Below, piece by piece: positions 7,951-17,224 of a stretch of DNA of 64,000 nucleotides. The notes under the pieces were generated by a model. The model did not search any database and was not told the origin of the DNA. It saw only the letters and a program-made list of their open reading frames with translations. This stretch comes from Sphingosinicella sp041916975 (GTDB taxonomy: Bacteria > Pseudomonadota > Alphaproteobacteria > Sphingomonadales > Sphingomonadaceae). The position numbers and the translations under genes were made by a program. The stretch lies in assembly GCF_041916975.1 (NCBI RefSeq), contig NZ_JAYRYK010000001.1, positions 1,860,001-1,924,000 of the forward strand, written 5' to 3'. The number at the start of each line of letters is the position of its first letter. The stretch's first letter is position 1.

Positions 7951-8439
7951 ATGCTCATGATGACCGACTCATCCCCGGCAGAGGCGTTCGAAACACTCAG
8001 ACGCGAGGTGGCGTTGCTCCGCCGTGCACTCGAAGGGCTTGCCGCAGAGCAGAAGGCGCAGCCCGACTACAGCGGCGTGCTCGCCGGCATCGGGACAAGG
8101 ATCAAGGAGCAGAACGCGACGCTCGGCGCCATGGCCAAAACGCCGGCGCTTCAGCTGACACCCGAGGCCATGGGGCAGCAGTTCGTGCGCGCCAGCCAGC
8201 AGGTGCGGGCCGAGGATGCCAAGCTACTCGGCCATGCGCAGAACGGGATGACCACGGCGGCACGTCAGGTGGTCGAGGCGCTTGCCACCGCGCGGACAGC
8301 GCATGAACAGCAAAAGGTTGTCAGGTGGTACGCAGCGGCAGGCGCTCTCATTGGCGCGGTCCTGATGCTGATCGCGTCGCTGATTACGCCGGTCCTGAAA
8401 ACACAAATTCAAGAGGTCGCAGTCACCAACGCGCCATAA
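7951..8439 (+). CDS. DUF6118 family membrane protein downstream of traA
   Basis: A 162-residue protein starting at one of three clustered ATGs (7951, 7957, 7960), five bases after the traA stop, so it is co-transcribed. The N-terminal half is helical (AFETLRREVALLRRALEGLA); one transmembrane segment lies near the C-terminus (YAAAGALIGAVLMLIASLI, about 128-146). This matches the DUF6118 family that regularly follows traA in sphingomonads. Its role in transfer is not established. It appears to be the last gene of the mobile element. Confidence 0.75.
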   Translation: MLMMTDSSPAEAFETLRREVALLRRALEGLAAEQKAQPDYSGVLAGIGTRIKEQNATLGAMAKTPALQLTPEAMGQQFVRASQQVRAEDAKLLGHAQNGMTTAARQVVEALATARTAHEQQKVVRWYAAAGALIGAVLMLIASLITPVLKTQIQEVAVTNAP

Positions 8440-8489
8440 CCACACCATCGCAGCGCCCGGAGCGAGACTGCAAACAGCGAGGTCGGATT

Positions 8490-8519
8490 GCAGGGGGCAG
8501 TCAAATGTCTGCCCCCTGC
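8490..8519. repeat. Perfect 11-bp inverted repeat at the element's right side
   Basis: GCAGGGGGCAG (8490-8500) and CTGCCCCCTGC (8509-8519) form a perfect stem around an 8-base loop. No U-tract follows on the plus strand, so it is a poor intrinsic terminator for the traA operon. It lies about 50 bases beyond the last element gene and about 105 bases before the end of the M20 peptidase gene, near the inferred right boundary. A role in termination or as an element end is inference. Confidence 0.5.
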
Positions 8520-8625
8520 TCCGTTATTAGAACAGACGCGCGAACCCGATACCGCCTTCGGCGATGCGAAGGTGCGGAACCGGGCCTCGATCCACTCCGA
8601 CTCCGGGTTGAGCTAGCCCACCTTC

Positions 8626-10044
8626 CTATCGCGAGGTAAGGAGATGCACAAAGTCCTGGAGATAGTCTCGACCCACGAACAATGACCTCACCTCGATCCG
8701 TTCGTTCAAGCCGTGCAGACCATTTCCGTCGGGGTTTGCCCACAGGCCGGGTGCGCCGTAGGTCGGAATACCGGCGACGCTGAGGAAGATCGTATCGGTC
8801 GCCCCGATCGTCATCGCCGGAATGATCGGTACGCCCGGGAAATATTTGCGGCCGATTTCCTCCGCAGCCTTGATGATACGTGTATCCAGCGGCGGCATTT
8901 TGCCTGCAGGCCAAACAGGCGCGACCGTGCTCACGTTCACCATCGGATCGGCGATAACGCGCGCCAGTTCCGTCTGCACCTCCTCCGCGCTGTGGCCCGG
9001 CAGGATGCGACAATTCACATTCGCGGCGGCCCGCTGCGGCAGGGCATTATTGGCATGACCCGCTTCGACCAGCGTGACCACACAGGTGGTGCGAAGCATT
9101 GCGCGCATCATTGGTTCGTGGTCGATAACGCTTCGCGCGCTCACATCGCCCGCATTGACAGCAATCGCCTGCATGGCCTCGCCCAGAAGCCCCCCTCGCG
9201 CCTTACCGGCCCTTTCGAAGAAGGCTCTGGTCGTCGGGTTGAGTTCCAGCGGAAAGTCATGATCGCGCAGTTTCAGCATCGCCTCGGCGAGCCGATACGC
9301 GGCATTGTCAGGTACGGGCATCATGGCGTGCCCTCCGGGACTGATCGCTTCGAGACGAAAATTCTGGACGGCTTTCTCCCCCACCTGAATCGTCTGGACA
9401 ACGAGCCGGCCGCCATCGACGATGCCCTTGCCATCCGTGCGGCCACCGCCGCCTTCGTTCAGCGCGAACTCCGCGTCAATGAGATCACGCCGGTTCTTGA
9501 CCAGCCATTCCGCACCGTTGAAGGCCCAGGTCGTTTCCTCCCCGCAGGTCAGAGCGATCTTGATTCCGCGCTTCGGTCGGCGCTTTTCCGCAAGGTGTTG
9601 AACCAGGAGGTCCACCCAGATCGCCGCCTGCGCCTTGTCGTCATAGGCGCCGCGCGCATAGAAATAGCCGCCATCCTCGACGAGCTCGAAGGGATCGCGC
9701 ACCCAATCCTCGCGCTTCGCTTCGACGACGTCGATGTGCGCGAGAAGCAGGATCGGCTTTAGGCCCGGCGCGCTCCCCGGCAGCGAAGCGACCAGCCCGC
9801 CTTCCTTGGGATGATCGGGCACGGAAAACGGCACGAGGTTTTCCTCCGGCAACCCTGCGGCGCGCAGACGGTTGGCCATGCGGCTCGCGGCAAGCGTGCA
9901 GTCTCCGTTCGATAGCGTTGTATCGGTTTCGACAAGCTCCGCATACAGCGCGCGAAACGCCTGCTGATCCGGTCGCAGCGGCTGCGCTGCCGCCGGCGCC
10001 GTGAGCAACAACGTTCCCAGGATGAAGCCCTTCGGTTTAAGCAT
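8626..10044 (-). CDS. M20 family metallopeptidase, secreted
   Basis: A 472-residue dizinc peptidase or acylase with a signal peptide (MLKPKGFILGTLLLTAPAAA). Metal-site motifs are AHIDVVEA (His103, catalytic Asp105), GAYDDKAQA (bridging Asp135 or 136) and CGEET (Glu169/Glu170). The central lid domain has the usual SPGGHAMMP sequence. M20 enzymes hydrolyse dipeptides, N-acyl amino acids or N-carbamoyl compounds; the secreted form and its place after a deacylase gene suggest periplasmic cleavage of a peptide or acyl-amino-acid. It is the last gene of the minus-strand catabolic operon, 39 bases after the D-aminoacylase homologue. Confidence 0.9.
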   Translation of the reverse strand: MLKPKGFILGTLLLTAPAAAQPLRPDQQAFRALYAELVETDTTLSNGDCTLAASRMANRLRAAGLPEENLVPFSVPDHPKEGGLVASLPGSAPGLKPILLLAHIDVVEAKREDWVRDPFELVEDGGYFYARGAYDDKAQAAIWVDLLVQHLAEKRRPKRGIKIALTCGEETTWAFNGAEWLVKNRRDLIDAEFALNEGGGGRTDGKGIVDGGRLVVQTIQVGEKAVQNFRLEAISPGGHAMMPVPDNAAYRLAEAMLKLRDHDFPLELNPTTRAFFERAGKARGGLLGEAMQAIAVNAGDVSARSVIDHEPMMRAMLRTTCVVTLVEAGHANNALPQRAAANVNCRILPGHSAEEVQTELARVIADPMVNVSTVAPVWPAGKMPPLDTRIIKAAEEIGRKYFPGVPIIPAMTIGATDTIFLSVAGIPTYGAPGLWANPDGNGLHGLNERIEVRSLFVGRDYLQDFVHLLTSR

Positions 10045-10083
10045 CTTGTCGGTTTTCCTTGATGAAATGCAGTTGAACCCGGA

Positions 10084-11589
10084 TCAATCGTCGCGGCGGA
10101 TGACACGGCCGGGCAATCGGCCGGTAGCCGCGTCGTTTACAAAGACGAGCGTGCCGTTGACCCAAACGCGGCTTATGCCTTTGGGCATCGCCTGCGGATG
10201 CTCGATCGTGGCGCGGTCGGCGACCGTTTCCGGATCGAACAGCAGCAGGTCCGCGAAATTACCGCGCCGAATTTCGCCGCGACCACGGATGCCCATGTGC
10301 TTGGCTGCAAGCCCGGACATTTTGTGGACGGCCTCCTCCAGACTGAGCACGCCGTCCTCGCGAACGTAGACGCGCAGCACGCGGGGAAAGCTCCCCGCCC
10401 CGCGCGGATGCGGGCTTTCCATAAAGCCGTCGGAGGCGATGTTCGCATGGCGCCATTCGATGAGTCTCGCGACGTCCCGGGCGTCCATTGCCCGGCACAC
10501 GATCCTGGCGCTGACGCCTGCGGCCTCTGCCCGTTCGGCGAGATCGATGAGCGCGTCTGCCGGGTCGATCTGCCGCGCGCGCGCAATCTCGGCGAGGGTT
10601 CGTCCCTCGAGCGCTTTTTCGGGCGGATAGCCGACAAGGCGCAGCGCGTCGGGCGGAGCGATATTCTGGATGATGTAGTCCGCCGTCGCACGATTGCTGA
10701 AATCGCGGTTCGGCCAAAGCACGTCGAGCAGGCCGTACCAATAATCGTAGGGATATACATCGGCTGAAACCTCGATGCCTCCCGATCTTGCCTTTTCGAG
10801 CACGCCGATCAGGCGATCGGCCTGCCCCCAGAGAGCCGGCATCGCAAGCTTGGCGTGGCTCAGCTGAATGGGCATCCCCGTATCGCGGCCGATCGCCAGC
10901 AGTTCATCGACCGCCGGCCAGATATCCCGGTCTTCGCTGCGGATATGGCTGATGTAACGCCCTCCCTCCGCTGCGGCGACGCGCGCGAGCGCGAGCAGTT
11001 CGTCGGGTGTCGCATGACGACCCGGTTCGTATTCAAGGCCTGACGAGAGACCAAGCGCTCCTGCCCGCATGTCCGTGTGCACGAGCGCGCGCATCTCCTC
11101 GATCTCTCCGGGCGTGGCGGGGCGCGAGGCATCATCCTTCATGACCCGGGCACGGATATAGTTGTGGCCTGAGAACGCCGCGATATTGACCGCGACGGGC
11201 GACGCCGTAAATGCCGCGAAGACATCCTCCAGTGGCGCGCTTCCGAAACCGTCCTGATTGATGACGATCGTCGTCACGCCCTGCGCGATAACAGGCAATG
11301 CCTCCGGCCGCGCCTCCAGCCCCTGTTCGTGATGACTGTGCGTGTCGATGAAGCCCGGCGCGAGGACCAGCCCGACGGCATCGACGACGGCTTCACCGCG
11401 GCGCGGTGCGAGCTTTCCGATCGCGGCGATCCGATCGCTGCGTATCCGAACGTCCGCCGAATAGGCAGGTGCGCCGGTGCCGTCCACGATACGCGCATTG
11501 CGGATGAGCCAGGCTTCGCCCGCGGTCGCGGGCAAGGCCGAGAAAAGACAGGTCGCCAGCGCACCGAGCGCGAACGCGCGAACGGTCAT
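10084..11589 (-). CDS. N-acyl-D-amino-acid deacylase (D-aminoacylase) family
   Basis: A 501-residue amidohydrolase with a signal peptide (about 1-23, MTVRAFALGALATCLFSALP). Motifs: GFIDTHSHHEQ (His84, His86), SSGLEYEPGRHA, YISHIRSE, IQLSHAK, ASDGFMESPHPRGAGSFPR and a C-terminal GNFADLLLFD. These fit D-aminoacylases, which release free D-amino acids from N-acyl derivatives. The usual metal-ligand cysteine motif (GNCG) is replaced by INQDG at 110-114, a variant seen in a subfamily, so substrate range is uncertain. ATG 11589 overlaps the ligase stop by 4 bases, indicating translational coupling. Confidence 0.85.
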   Translation of the reverse strand: MTVRAFALGALATCLFSALPATAGEAWLIRNARIVDGTGAPAYSADVRIRSDRIAAIGKLAPRRGEAVVDAVGLVLAPGFIDTHSHHEQGLEARPEALPVIAQGVTTIVINQDGFGSAPLEDVFAAFTASPVAVNIAAFSGHNYIRARVMKDDASRPATPGEIEEMRALVHTDMRAGALGLSSGLEYEPGRHATPDELLALARVAAAEGGRYISHIRSEDRDIWPAVDELLAIGRDTGMPIQLSHAKLAMPALWGQADRLIGVLEKARSGGIEVSADVYPYDYWYGLLDVLWPNRDFSNRATADYIIQNIAPPDALRLVGYPPEKALEGRTLAEIARARQIDPADALIDLAERAEAAGVSARIVCRAMDARDVARLIEWRHANIASDGFMESPHPRGAGSFPRVLRVYVREDGVLSLEEAVHKMSGLAAKHMGIRGRGEIRRGNFADLLLFDPETVADRATIEHPQAMPKGISRVWVNGTLVFVNDAATGRLPGRVIRRDD

Positions 11590-13103
11590 GGCGCACGTCG
11601 TGCATAAACATCGGCAAGCTCGCGCTTGAGCAGTTTGCCGATCGCCGAGCGGGGAAGCCTGTCGACGATGACGAGGTCGGAGATGCGCTGGAGCTTGCCG
11701 AGTCTCGCATTCGCCCAATCGCTGATCGCGTCCGCATCGCTGCCCGGGCGGGCTTCAACGAAGGCGACGGGCGTTTCCCCCCATCGTTCCGATTCCACCC
11801 CGACGACTCCGCATTCCGTTACATCCGGGTGTTCGCGCACGACGGCCTCGATATCGGACGGGTAGATATTGAAACCGCCGCTGATGATGAGATCCTTCGT
11901 GCGGCCGAGAAGAATGAGGAAGCCGTCGGCATCGAAGCGCCCGATATCGCCGTGACGAATGAAGCGGCGACCCGCTTCATCAAACCATTCCGCGTCGCGC
12001 GTTGCTTCGGGCCTGCCGTGATAGCCGTTCATCATCGCGCCGGAGCGTCCGACCACTTCGCCCGCCTCGCCCGGCCCGACCTCGCGGCCCTCCGCATCGA
12101 TCAGCCGTATATCGCTGCCGGGCGCGGGCCGCCCCACGGTGTGCAGCTTGTCGGGGTTGCCCGTCGCATCGAGGATGCAGGTGCCGCCGCCTTCGGTCAT
12201 GCCATAGAATTCGACGAGCCGCCCCGGCCAGCGCGTCAGAACGTCCCGCTTAAGTTCGGCATGGAAAGGCGCGCTCGTGCAGAACTTGTGCCGAAAGCTG
12301 GACAGATCGAACTGATCGAAATCCTCCAGCGCCATGATGCGCTGATACTGCACCGGCACGAGCATCCCGTGCGTGGCGCCGACGGACTGCGCCGTGGCAA
12401 GGTAGGCGCGCGCATCGAACTTGCGCATCAGAACGACCGTGCCGCCCCACGCGAGCGTGGGCAGAAAACTGACCAGCGTCGTGTTCGAATAAAGCGGGGT
12501 CGCAATGAGCGTGACCGCCTCGCCGTATTCGAGGTCCGCCATGCGCTGGAAATGTTGCCACCGCATCGCATGGCTTTGCACGATGCCTTTCGGCAGGCCG
12601 GTCGTGCCTGACGAATAGATGATGTTGAACGGCGCCTCCGCCTGCGGATGCGCCACGCCGAGCGGTGCGGCGCGCCCAGGCATCCATACTTCCAGCGCGT
12701 CGAGTTCGACAACGCGGCCGCCGAAGTCACGCAGTGCGGACACCGATTCACCATCCACGAAAACAACAGGCGCGGCACAATCGCGCAGCATCGCGCATAT
12801 CTGTTCGGGCGTGCCCGACGGCGCGATGGGCGCCGGTACACACCCTGCACGCAGCGCCCCGAGGAAAACCACCGCATAAGCGATCGTGGGCACCCCGACG
12901 ATGCCGATCGCGCTCTCCGGCCCGATCCCTTCCTGCCGAAGTCCGCTCGCAAAACGGTCCATCGCCTGGTCAAGCGCGGCATAACTCAGTTGCTCGCCGC
13001 CTTGACACAGGGCGGTCTTGTCCGGTCGCGCGCTCGCGTGGTGGGCGATCAGCGCACTTAGTGTGCCATGCTCGCGTGCAAGCAACTCTTCAACGCCGTT
13101 CAT
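11586..13103 (-). CDS. AMP-forming acyl-CoA synthetase (ligase), cluster member
   Basis: A 505-residue ANL-superfamily enzyme that activates a carboxylic acid to acyl-AMP and then acyl-CoA. Core motifs: the phosphate loop IIYSSGTTGLPKG (about 163-175), YGMTEGG (about 299-305), GDIGRFDADGFLILLGRTKD (the A8 region) and the C-terminal catalytic lysine in RSAIGKLLKREL. No signal peptide, so cytoplasmic. It probably activates the acid released by the deacylase or esterases of the same operon; whether fatty or aromatic cannot be read from sequence. It lies 28 bases after the tannase-family gene. Confidence 0.9.
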   Translation of the reverse strand: MNGVEELLAREHGTLSALIAHHASARPDKTALCQGGEQLSYAALDQAMDRFASGLRQEGIGPESAIGIVGVPTIAYAVVFLGALRAGCVPAPIAPSGTPEQICAMLRDCAAPVVFVDGESVSALRDFGGRVVELDALEVWMPGRAAPLGVAHPQAEAPFNIIYSSGTTGLPKGIVQSHAMRWQHFQRMADLEYGEAVTLIATPLYSNTTLVSFLPTLAWGGTVVLMRKFDARAYLATAQSVGATHGMLVPVQYQRIMALEDFDQFDLSSFRHKFCTSAPFHAELKRDVLTRWPGRLVEFYGMTEGGGTCILDATGNPDKLHTVGRPAPGSDIRLIDAEGREVGPGEAGEVVGRSGAMMNGYHGRPEATRDAEWFDEAGRRFIRHGDIGRFDADGFLILLGRTKDLIISGGFNIYPSDIEAVVREHPDVTECGVVGVESERWGETPVAFVEARPGSDADAISDWANARLGKLQRISDLVIVDRLPRSAIGKLLKRELADVYARRAP

Positions 13104-13131
13104 ACGTCACACCTTCTCTTCTTTCACTGCG

Positions 13132-14730
13132 TCAACGGCATGAAAAACTCTCGGGTCGCGTGACATCGCCGACCCCGTCCCACCGCGCGTGTCGGGGGAA
13201 GCGACAGATCGGTCGCGCCGCCTTGCGCGGTCCAGACGGAAGATCGAGCATCGCGGCAAGCGGCGGACCCTCGTGCCATTCGCCGAGAGTGCTTTCAGGC
13301 ACGATGCCTTCGTTACGCCACCCGTCGAGCGCGTCCAGCATCTGAAAATTGTCGGGGCCGGGGCCATCCGCGCAATGTGAAAGCCCGGGCACCATGAACA
13401 ACGCCACAGTGTCTTCGGTGCGTGCCGCGCCCATCGTCTTTACGACGCGATCATACCAGTCGAGTGTGAAATACGGATTGATCCCCGCGTCGGCCCAGCC
13501 GTGGTACACGACCATCTTGCCGCCGTGCGCGCGGAAGGCCGAAAGGTCGTCTTTATCGGCGTCGAAATCGGCGAACCATTCGCGCATTGCCGGAAAGTCC
13601 CGATGGAGATCAAAGCGCGCAGGCGTCCAGCTCGGATCCTGCAGCATCATCGCGCCGATCGTCCCGCGCGCAAATGTTGCGTGGCGCGCGTCCGCCTTCG
13701 CGATCCAATGATGCCAGCCGCCGCGCATGGCTTCGGCGCCGACAAGCATTCCCGGCACAACCGTGCGCCCCTGTGCATCGCGAACGCCGTTATAGACGGT
13801 CTTGAAGAAGGCCGCTTTGTTCGGGGTCAGGCAGGCTTTATCCTGCCCGGGCGCGCATATCAGTTTGGACGGATCAAAGCGGCAGGCCCGTGGATCGCCG
13901 ATCAATCCATCGGTGAGACCGTCCGCGGAATCGCATTGTGCCAGCGCTGCATCGCCGACCAGTTTCAGATCATCGGGCGTAGGCCGCGTCGCGGGATCGG
14001 CGAGAAGGCTCTGCATCCACGCGCCTGCAGCCATCATGCGCGAATAAGAGGCCGCAGGCGCGCCCGCGACGATCCCGTCATAGTCGCGCGGGAACCGTGT
14101 CGCAGCCATCAGCGCCTGACGCCCTCCGCTCGAACAGCCTTCGAAATAGTGCAGGCGCGCAGCTTCACCATAAAAGGCGGCGATGATCTTGCGGGCAGCA
14201 AGCGATGTCAGACGGTCGGCACGCCAGGCGTAGTCAATCAAGGCCTCCTTCCGCTGAAACCATCCCGTATCTTCTGCATGGTGACCCATGTCGTTCCCTG
14301 CCGCCGCATAACCGCGCAGCACGGCATGGCGCATCGTCACCATGGGATCGGCAAGCGACCCGCCGAAGCCGCCGTTACCCGCCTCAACGAGCTTGCCGTT
14401 CCATCGCCCTTCCGTCGGGAGCCACAGCTCCGCGTGGACGCCGGAGCCCGGACCCGCCGAAAGGGAAAGCTCCACACGGCAGAGAGGGGTTGGAAACGGC
14501 AGTCGTTCGGCGCCCGGAAACAGCGGCAATCCACTGTCGAAAGTCGTTCCGGCCGCCGGAATGCCCGCCGCGATGACCTTGCCTTCGGTAAGCGACATAC
14601 CTTCGAGCGCCGCGCAGCGGGCTTCGCTTTCCGGCGTATCCGCCGCGACACGCGCATATGCCGGAGACATGCCGAGCATGGCGACCGCGAGGCAGGCCAG
14701 CACGCGTGGTGCGACGAACGCGTGCCGCAT
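13132..14730 (-). CDS. Tannase/feruloyl esterase family hydrolase, secreted
   Basis: A 532-residue esterase with a signal peptide (about 1-26). The family's CS-D-HC triad is visible: GCSSGGRQ (Cys199-Ser200), HGWADAGINPY (Asp) and VPGLSHCADG (His-Cys, the cysteine pairing with Cys199). Other matches are KLVEAGNGGFGG and YAAAGNDMGHH. Family members cleave ester bonds of hydroxycinnamates, gallates, MHET or other esters in the periplasm or outside. Its stop-to-start overlap with the upstream alpha/beta hydrolase is one base (TGATG). Here it probably opens an ester bond of the imported substrate. Confidence 0.88.
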   Translation of the reverse strand: MRHAFVAPRVLACLAVAMLGMSPAYARVAADTPESEARCAALEGMSLTEGKVIAAGIPAAGTTFDSGLPLFPGAERLPFPTPLCRVELSLSAGPGSGVHAELWLPTEGRWNGKLVEAGNGGFGGSLADPMVTMRHAVLRGYAAAGNDMGHHAEDTGWFQRKEALIDYAWRADRLTSLAARKIIAAFYGEAARLHYFEGCSSGGRQALMAATRFPRDYDGIVAGAPAASYSRMMAAGAWMQSLLADPATRPTPDDLKLVGDAALAQCDSADGLTDGLIGDPRACRFDPSKLICAPGQDKACLTPNKAAFFKTVYNGVRDAQGRTVVPGMLVGAEAMRGGWHHWIAKADARHATFARGTIGAMMLQDPSWTPARFDLHRDFPAMREWFADFDADKDDLSAFRAHGGKMVVYHGWADAGINPYFTLDWYDRVVKTMGAARTEDTVALFMVPGLSHCADGPGPDNFQMLDALDGWRNEGIVPESTLGEWHEGPPLAAMLDLPSGPRKAARPICRFPRHARWDGVGDVTRPESFSCR

Positions 14731-16079
14731 CAGCGTGCCTCCGGCGCGGGCGGGCGCTGCCCGCCGATGACCCAGCTACGGAGCAATCCAAGCGCCTCAG
14801 CCATCTGCGGCTTCGTGAAACCGCAATGCGCGAGCCCTTCGACACCGAATCGAAGCGGTTCGCGCACATCGGGCAAAGCATACTGAAGCAGAAGCTTTTC
14901 TGTGCCGCTCTCGCGCGCGTGGCGCGTCAAGGCCTCTGCCTGCGCATAAGCGACGAGCGGATCGAGCCGATTGTGCACTGCCACCAGAGGCTTGCGGAAG
15001 GTGCCGCTTACCTGATGAAAGCGCCGGGCACGCGCAAGCGCATCGATGTCGCCATCGAACCGCTGAACCGCGGCATTGAACGCGGCCGCCTCCGCGTCGT
15101 TCATCTCGACCGGGCGATAGGCTTTCTCCCGATTGCCGTAGAATTGCCCGCCGAACGTCGCGCGCATATCATCCGTCCCGAGCGAGATGATGACCAGCGG
15201 ATAGAGCAGCGAGGCGACATCCTCCGGAAAACCTGCGATTGCCACGAGCTGTCGCACGATGCGCGCTTCCGGCCCTTGCGGCGCTTTGACGGCCGCCGAC
15301 CAAAGCGCCAGAATCGGCATGGCGATGCGCGCCGACTGCTGTTGCACGAACTGATCGGCGGTGCCCTGAAAATCGGCAGGCGGCGACATCGGCAATGCAG
15401 ATGCCGTCACGTCCTGGATTCCAGGCAGTGCGTAAGGCGTGCCGGAAGTCAGCACATTATAGGCCGCGCGCATGTCGAAAATCGGCCCCATCTGCGTTTC
15501 CCATCCGTCGGTGACGCCGCATCCGGAAAACGCGCCGTCGAACGCATCGGGGTGCTGTTCGATCACCGTCATCACGATGTTGCCGCCCATCGAAAAGCCT
15601 GCGGCAAAGATATGCCTGGCACCGATCTGCACAAGAAGATCGCGCAGGCGAAGGCTCGCCGCAGCGCCGCTTTCAACCCCCATTCCTGCCTTGTCGTAGG
15701 CGCTGTGCGCAGCCGCATATCCTTCGCCGAACGCTGCCTGAAGAACCATCGGCGCATCGGGTGCGGATGGATTCTCGGCAACCGCCGTGGGCGTGCCGGG
15801 CAGCGTGTAGCCGTGCGCATAGACAACCGCATCGCCGTTCCAATCGCCGGGAACGGCGATCGAGAACGGACGACCATCGAGTTTGCCTGTGACGAGCAGG
15901 CCCGCTTCTCCCAGACGTCGCGCCTCGACCCCCTCGACACCAAATGCGCCGGCGCGCGCGATCACAGCGGCAGGGGTCGGGCTGGACCCGGCTGCTGCCG
16001 GAAACGCAGCGCTTACCATTGCAGCCGTCAACGCGAACATGATGGTCAGCAGACGATGCCGGGCGGCACTTGGGGACAT
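14730..16079 (-). CDS. Alpha/beta hydrolase, secreted
   Basis: A 449-residue protein with a signal peptide (MSPSAARHRLLTIMFALTAA onward). It has an oxyanion HGYTLPGTP loop, a nucleophile elbow AAGFSMGGN and a late HNRLDPLVAY segment carrying the acid residue, with a terminal LAHCGFT histidine. ATG 16079 has a GGAGAG site at good distance; upstream in-frame starts lack support. This family includes secreted peptidases and esterases; the exact reaction is unknown. It is the second gene of the six-gene minus-strand operon, 26 bases after the dehydratase gene. Confidence 0.85.
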   Translation of the reverse strand: MSPSAARHRLLTIMFALTAAMVSAAFPAAAGSSPTPAAVIARAGAFGVEGVEARRLGEAGLLVTGKLDGRPFSIAVPGDWNGDAVVYAHGYTLPGTPTAVAENPSAPDAPMVLQAAFGEGYAAAHSAYDKAGMGVESGAAASLRLRDLLVQIGARHIFAAGFSMGGNIVMTVIEQHPDAFDGAFSGCGVTDGWETQMGPIFDMRAAYNVLTSGTPYALPGIQDVTASALPMSPPADFQGTADQFVQQQSARIAMPILALWSAAVKAPQGPEARIVRQLVAIAGFPEDVASLLYPLVIISLGTDDMRATFGGQFYGNREKAYRPVEMNDAEAAAFNAAVQRFDGDIDALARARRFHQVSGTFRKPLVAVHNRLDPLVAYAQAEALTRHARESGTEKLLLQYALPDVREPLRFGVEGLAHCGFTKPQMAEALGLLRSWVIGGQRPPAPEAR

Positions 16080-16105
16080 TTCAATCTCTCCGAAGAACGT
16101 GAAAA

Positions 16106-17116
16106 TCAGGCCACCGCCTCGAGAAAGCGGTTCAGCAGGATGTTCCGGCCGCACAGGACGATCGCGACGGTCTTGCCGCGCAGGCGGGGCGCAAGCGGTT
16201 CGAGCGCCGCAAGCGCAAGCGCCGCCGCGCCTTCGACGATCCAGCGCTCTTCCTCGGCAAGCAGCCGCATGGCCGCCCCGATCCGCGCTTCGGCCACCTC
16301 CACTGTTGTCGGCGCCAATTCCATGGCAAGCGGCAGGGTTACGGTATCAGGCTCAAGCGCGCCCGCAGTCGCATCCGCAAGCGTCGGTTTCTCGGCAACG
16401 GAAATGATCCGCCCGGCTTCCAGAGCGCGCAGCAATGGAGTCGAATGATCCGACCAGGCGCCGACAAGTTCGGTTTCAGGGCTGCGGGTCGCAAGGACCG
16501 CGCCGATCCCGCACAGAAGCCCGCCGCCACCCACAGACGCGACCACGGCGTCGATCGTCCCGCACTGTTCGAGCATTTCGACCGCAGCGCCCCCCTGGCC
16601 CGCGATGACTGTGAGGTCGTTATATGGAGATATATAACAGCCCCCCGCCTTCGCGGCGGCCGCGCGCGCCGCGCTCTCCGCGACGAGACAATCGCCATCG
16701 TGAAGCACAAGCGCAGCGCCCAGCCGTTCAATGGCATCAAGCTTGGCGCGCGACGCGCCGGCGGGCGCATGAACGGTTGCTGCGATTCCCCGCAACCGCG
16801 CAGCCTGCGCGACCCCCAGGCCGTGATTTCCCGAGGACGCCGCCACCACGCCTGCCCCCGCCTGATCCGCGCTGAGCGCCGAAATCCTGGCATAGGCGCC
16901 GCGCAATTTGAACGATCCGGTGGGCAGCAGATGTTCGCATTTGAGCAGGATGCGGCAATCGAACCGCCTGGAAAGCCCTGCACTTTCGATAAGAGGCGAA
17001 GGCGGTGTGACCATCCGCAGGCCCTCAGCGGCGCGTTCGGATGCGGTGGCCAGATCCGCAAACATCGACCTCGCGGCGACGTTCGTGATTGCCGATTCCC
17101 CGCCTGCAACTCTCAT
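16106..17116 (-). CDS. PLP-dependent serine/threonine dehydratase-like enzyme (fold type II)
   Basis: A 336-residue cytoplasmic enzyme. The PLP lysine is in PTGSFKLRGA (about residue 69), the substrate loop is SSGNHGLG and the phosphate cup is SVGGGGLLCG. This matches threonine/serine or beta-hydroxyaspartate dehydratases, which remove water from beta-hydroxy amino acids to give an enamine/imine and then an oxo acid. There is no C-terminal ACT domain, so it is a catabolic type. It is the first gene of the minus-strand operon and carries a shared operator/promoter at 17177-17198. The divergent ornithine-cyclodeaminase homologue could reduce an imine product. Confidence 0.85.
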   Translation of the reverse strand: MRVAGGESAITNVAARSMFADLATASERAAEGLRMVTPPSPLIESAGLSRRFDCRILLKCEHLLPTGSFKLRGAYARISALSADQAGAGVVAASSGNHGLGVAQAARLRGIAATVHAPAGASRAKLDAIERLGAALVLHDGDCLVAESAARAAAAKAGGCYISPYNDLTVIAGQGGAAVEMLEQCGTIDAVVASVGGGGLLCGIGAVLATRSPETELVGAWSDHSTPLLRALEAGRIISVAEKPTLADATAGALEPDTVTLPLAMELAPTTVEVAEARIGAAMRLLAEEERWIVEGAAALALAALEPLAPRLRGKTVAIVLCGRNILLNRFLEAVA

Positions 17117-17176
17117 CGCGGCTGCTCCCCATCTTGCGGCACTAAGACATTGCCCTTCCTGTCACTTCATGCTATT

Positions 17177-17198
17177 TCTAATTTAGATTAATTGTCAA
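17177..17198 (-). promoter_or_regulatory. Shared regulon promoter/operator, site 1
   Basis: Read on the minus strand: TTGACA (17198-17193), five bases, then the palindrome TCTAA-A-TTAGA (17187-17177). The palindrome sits where the -35/-10 spacer should be, the usual position of a repressor operator. The site is 61 bases upstream of the dehydratase start and in the divergent region with the DauR-like regulator. The same layout recurs at 21356 and 24094. Confidence 0.7.
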
Positions 17199-17224
17199 TC
17201 TCTCCAGAATCGGAGCTGGAAATC

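Noticed and set aside
13501..16448. Long plus-strand frames opposite the tannase and hydrolase genes
   Set aside because: The minus-strand proteins have signal peptides, catalytic motifs and coupled starts and stops; the plus frames have none.
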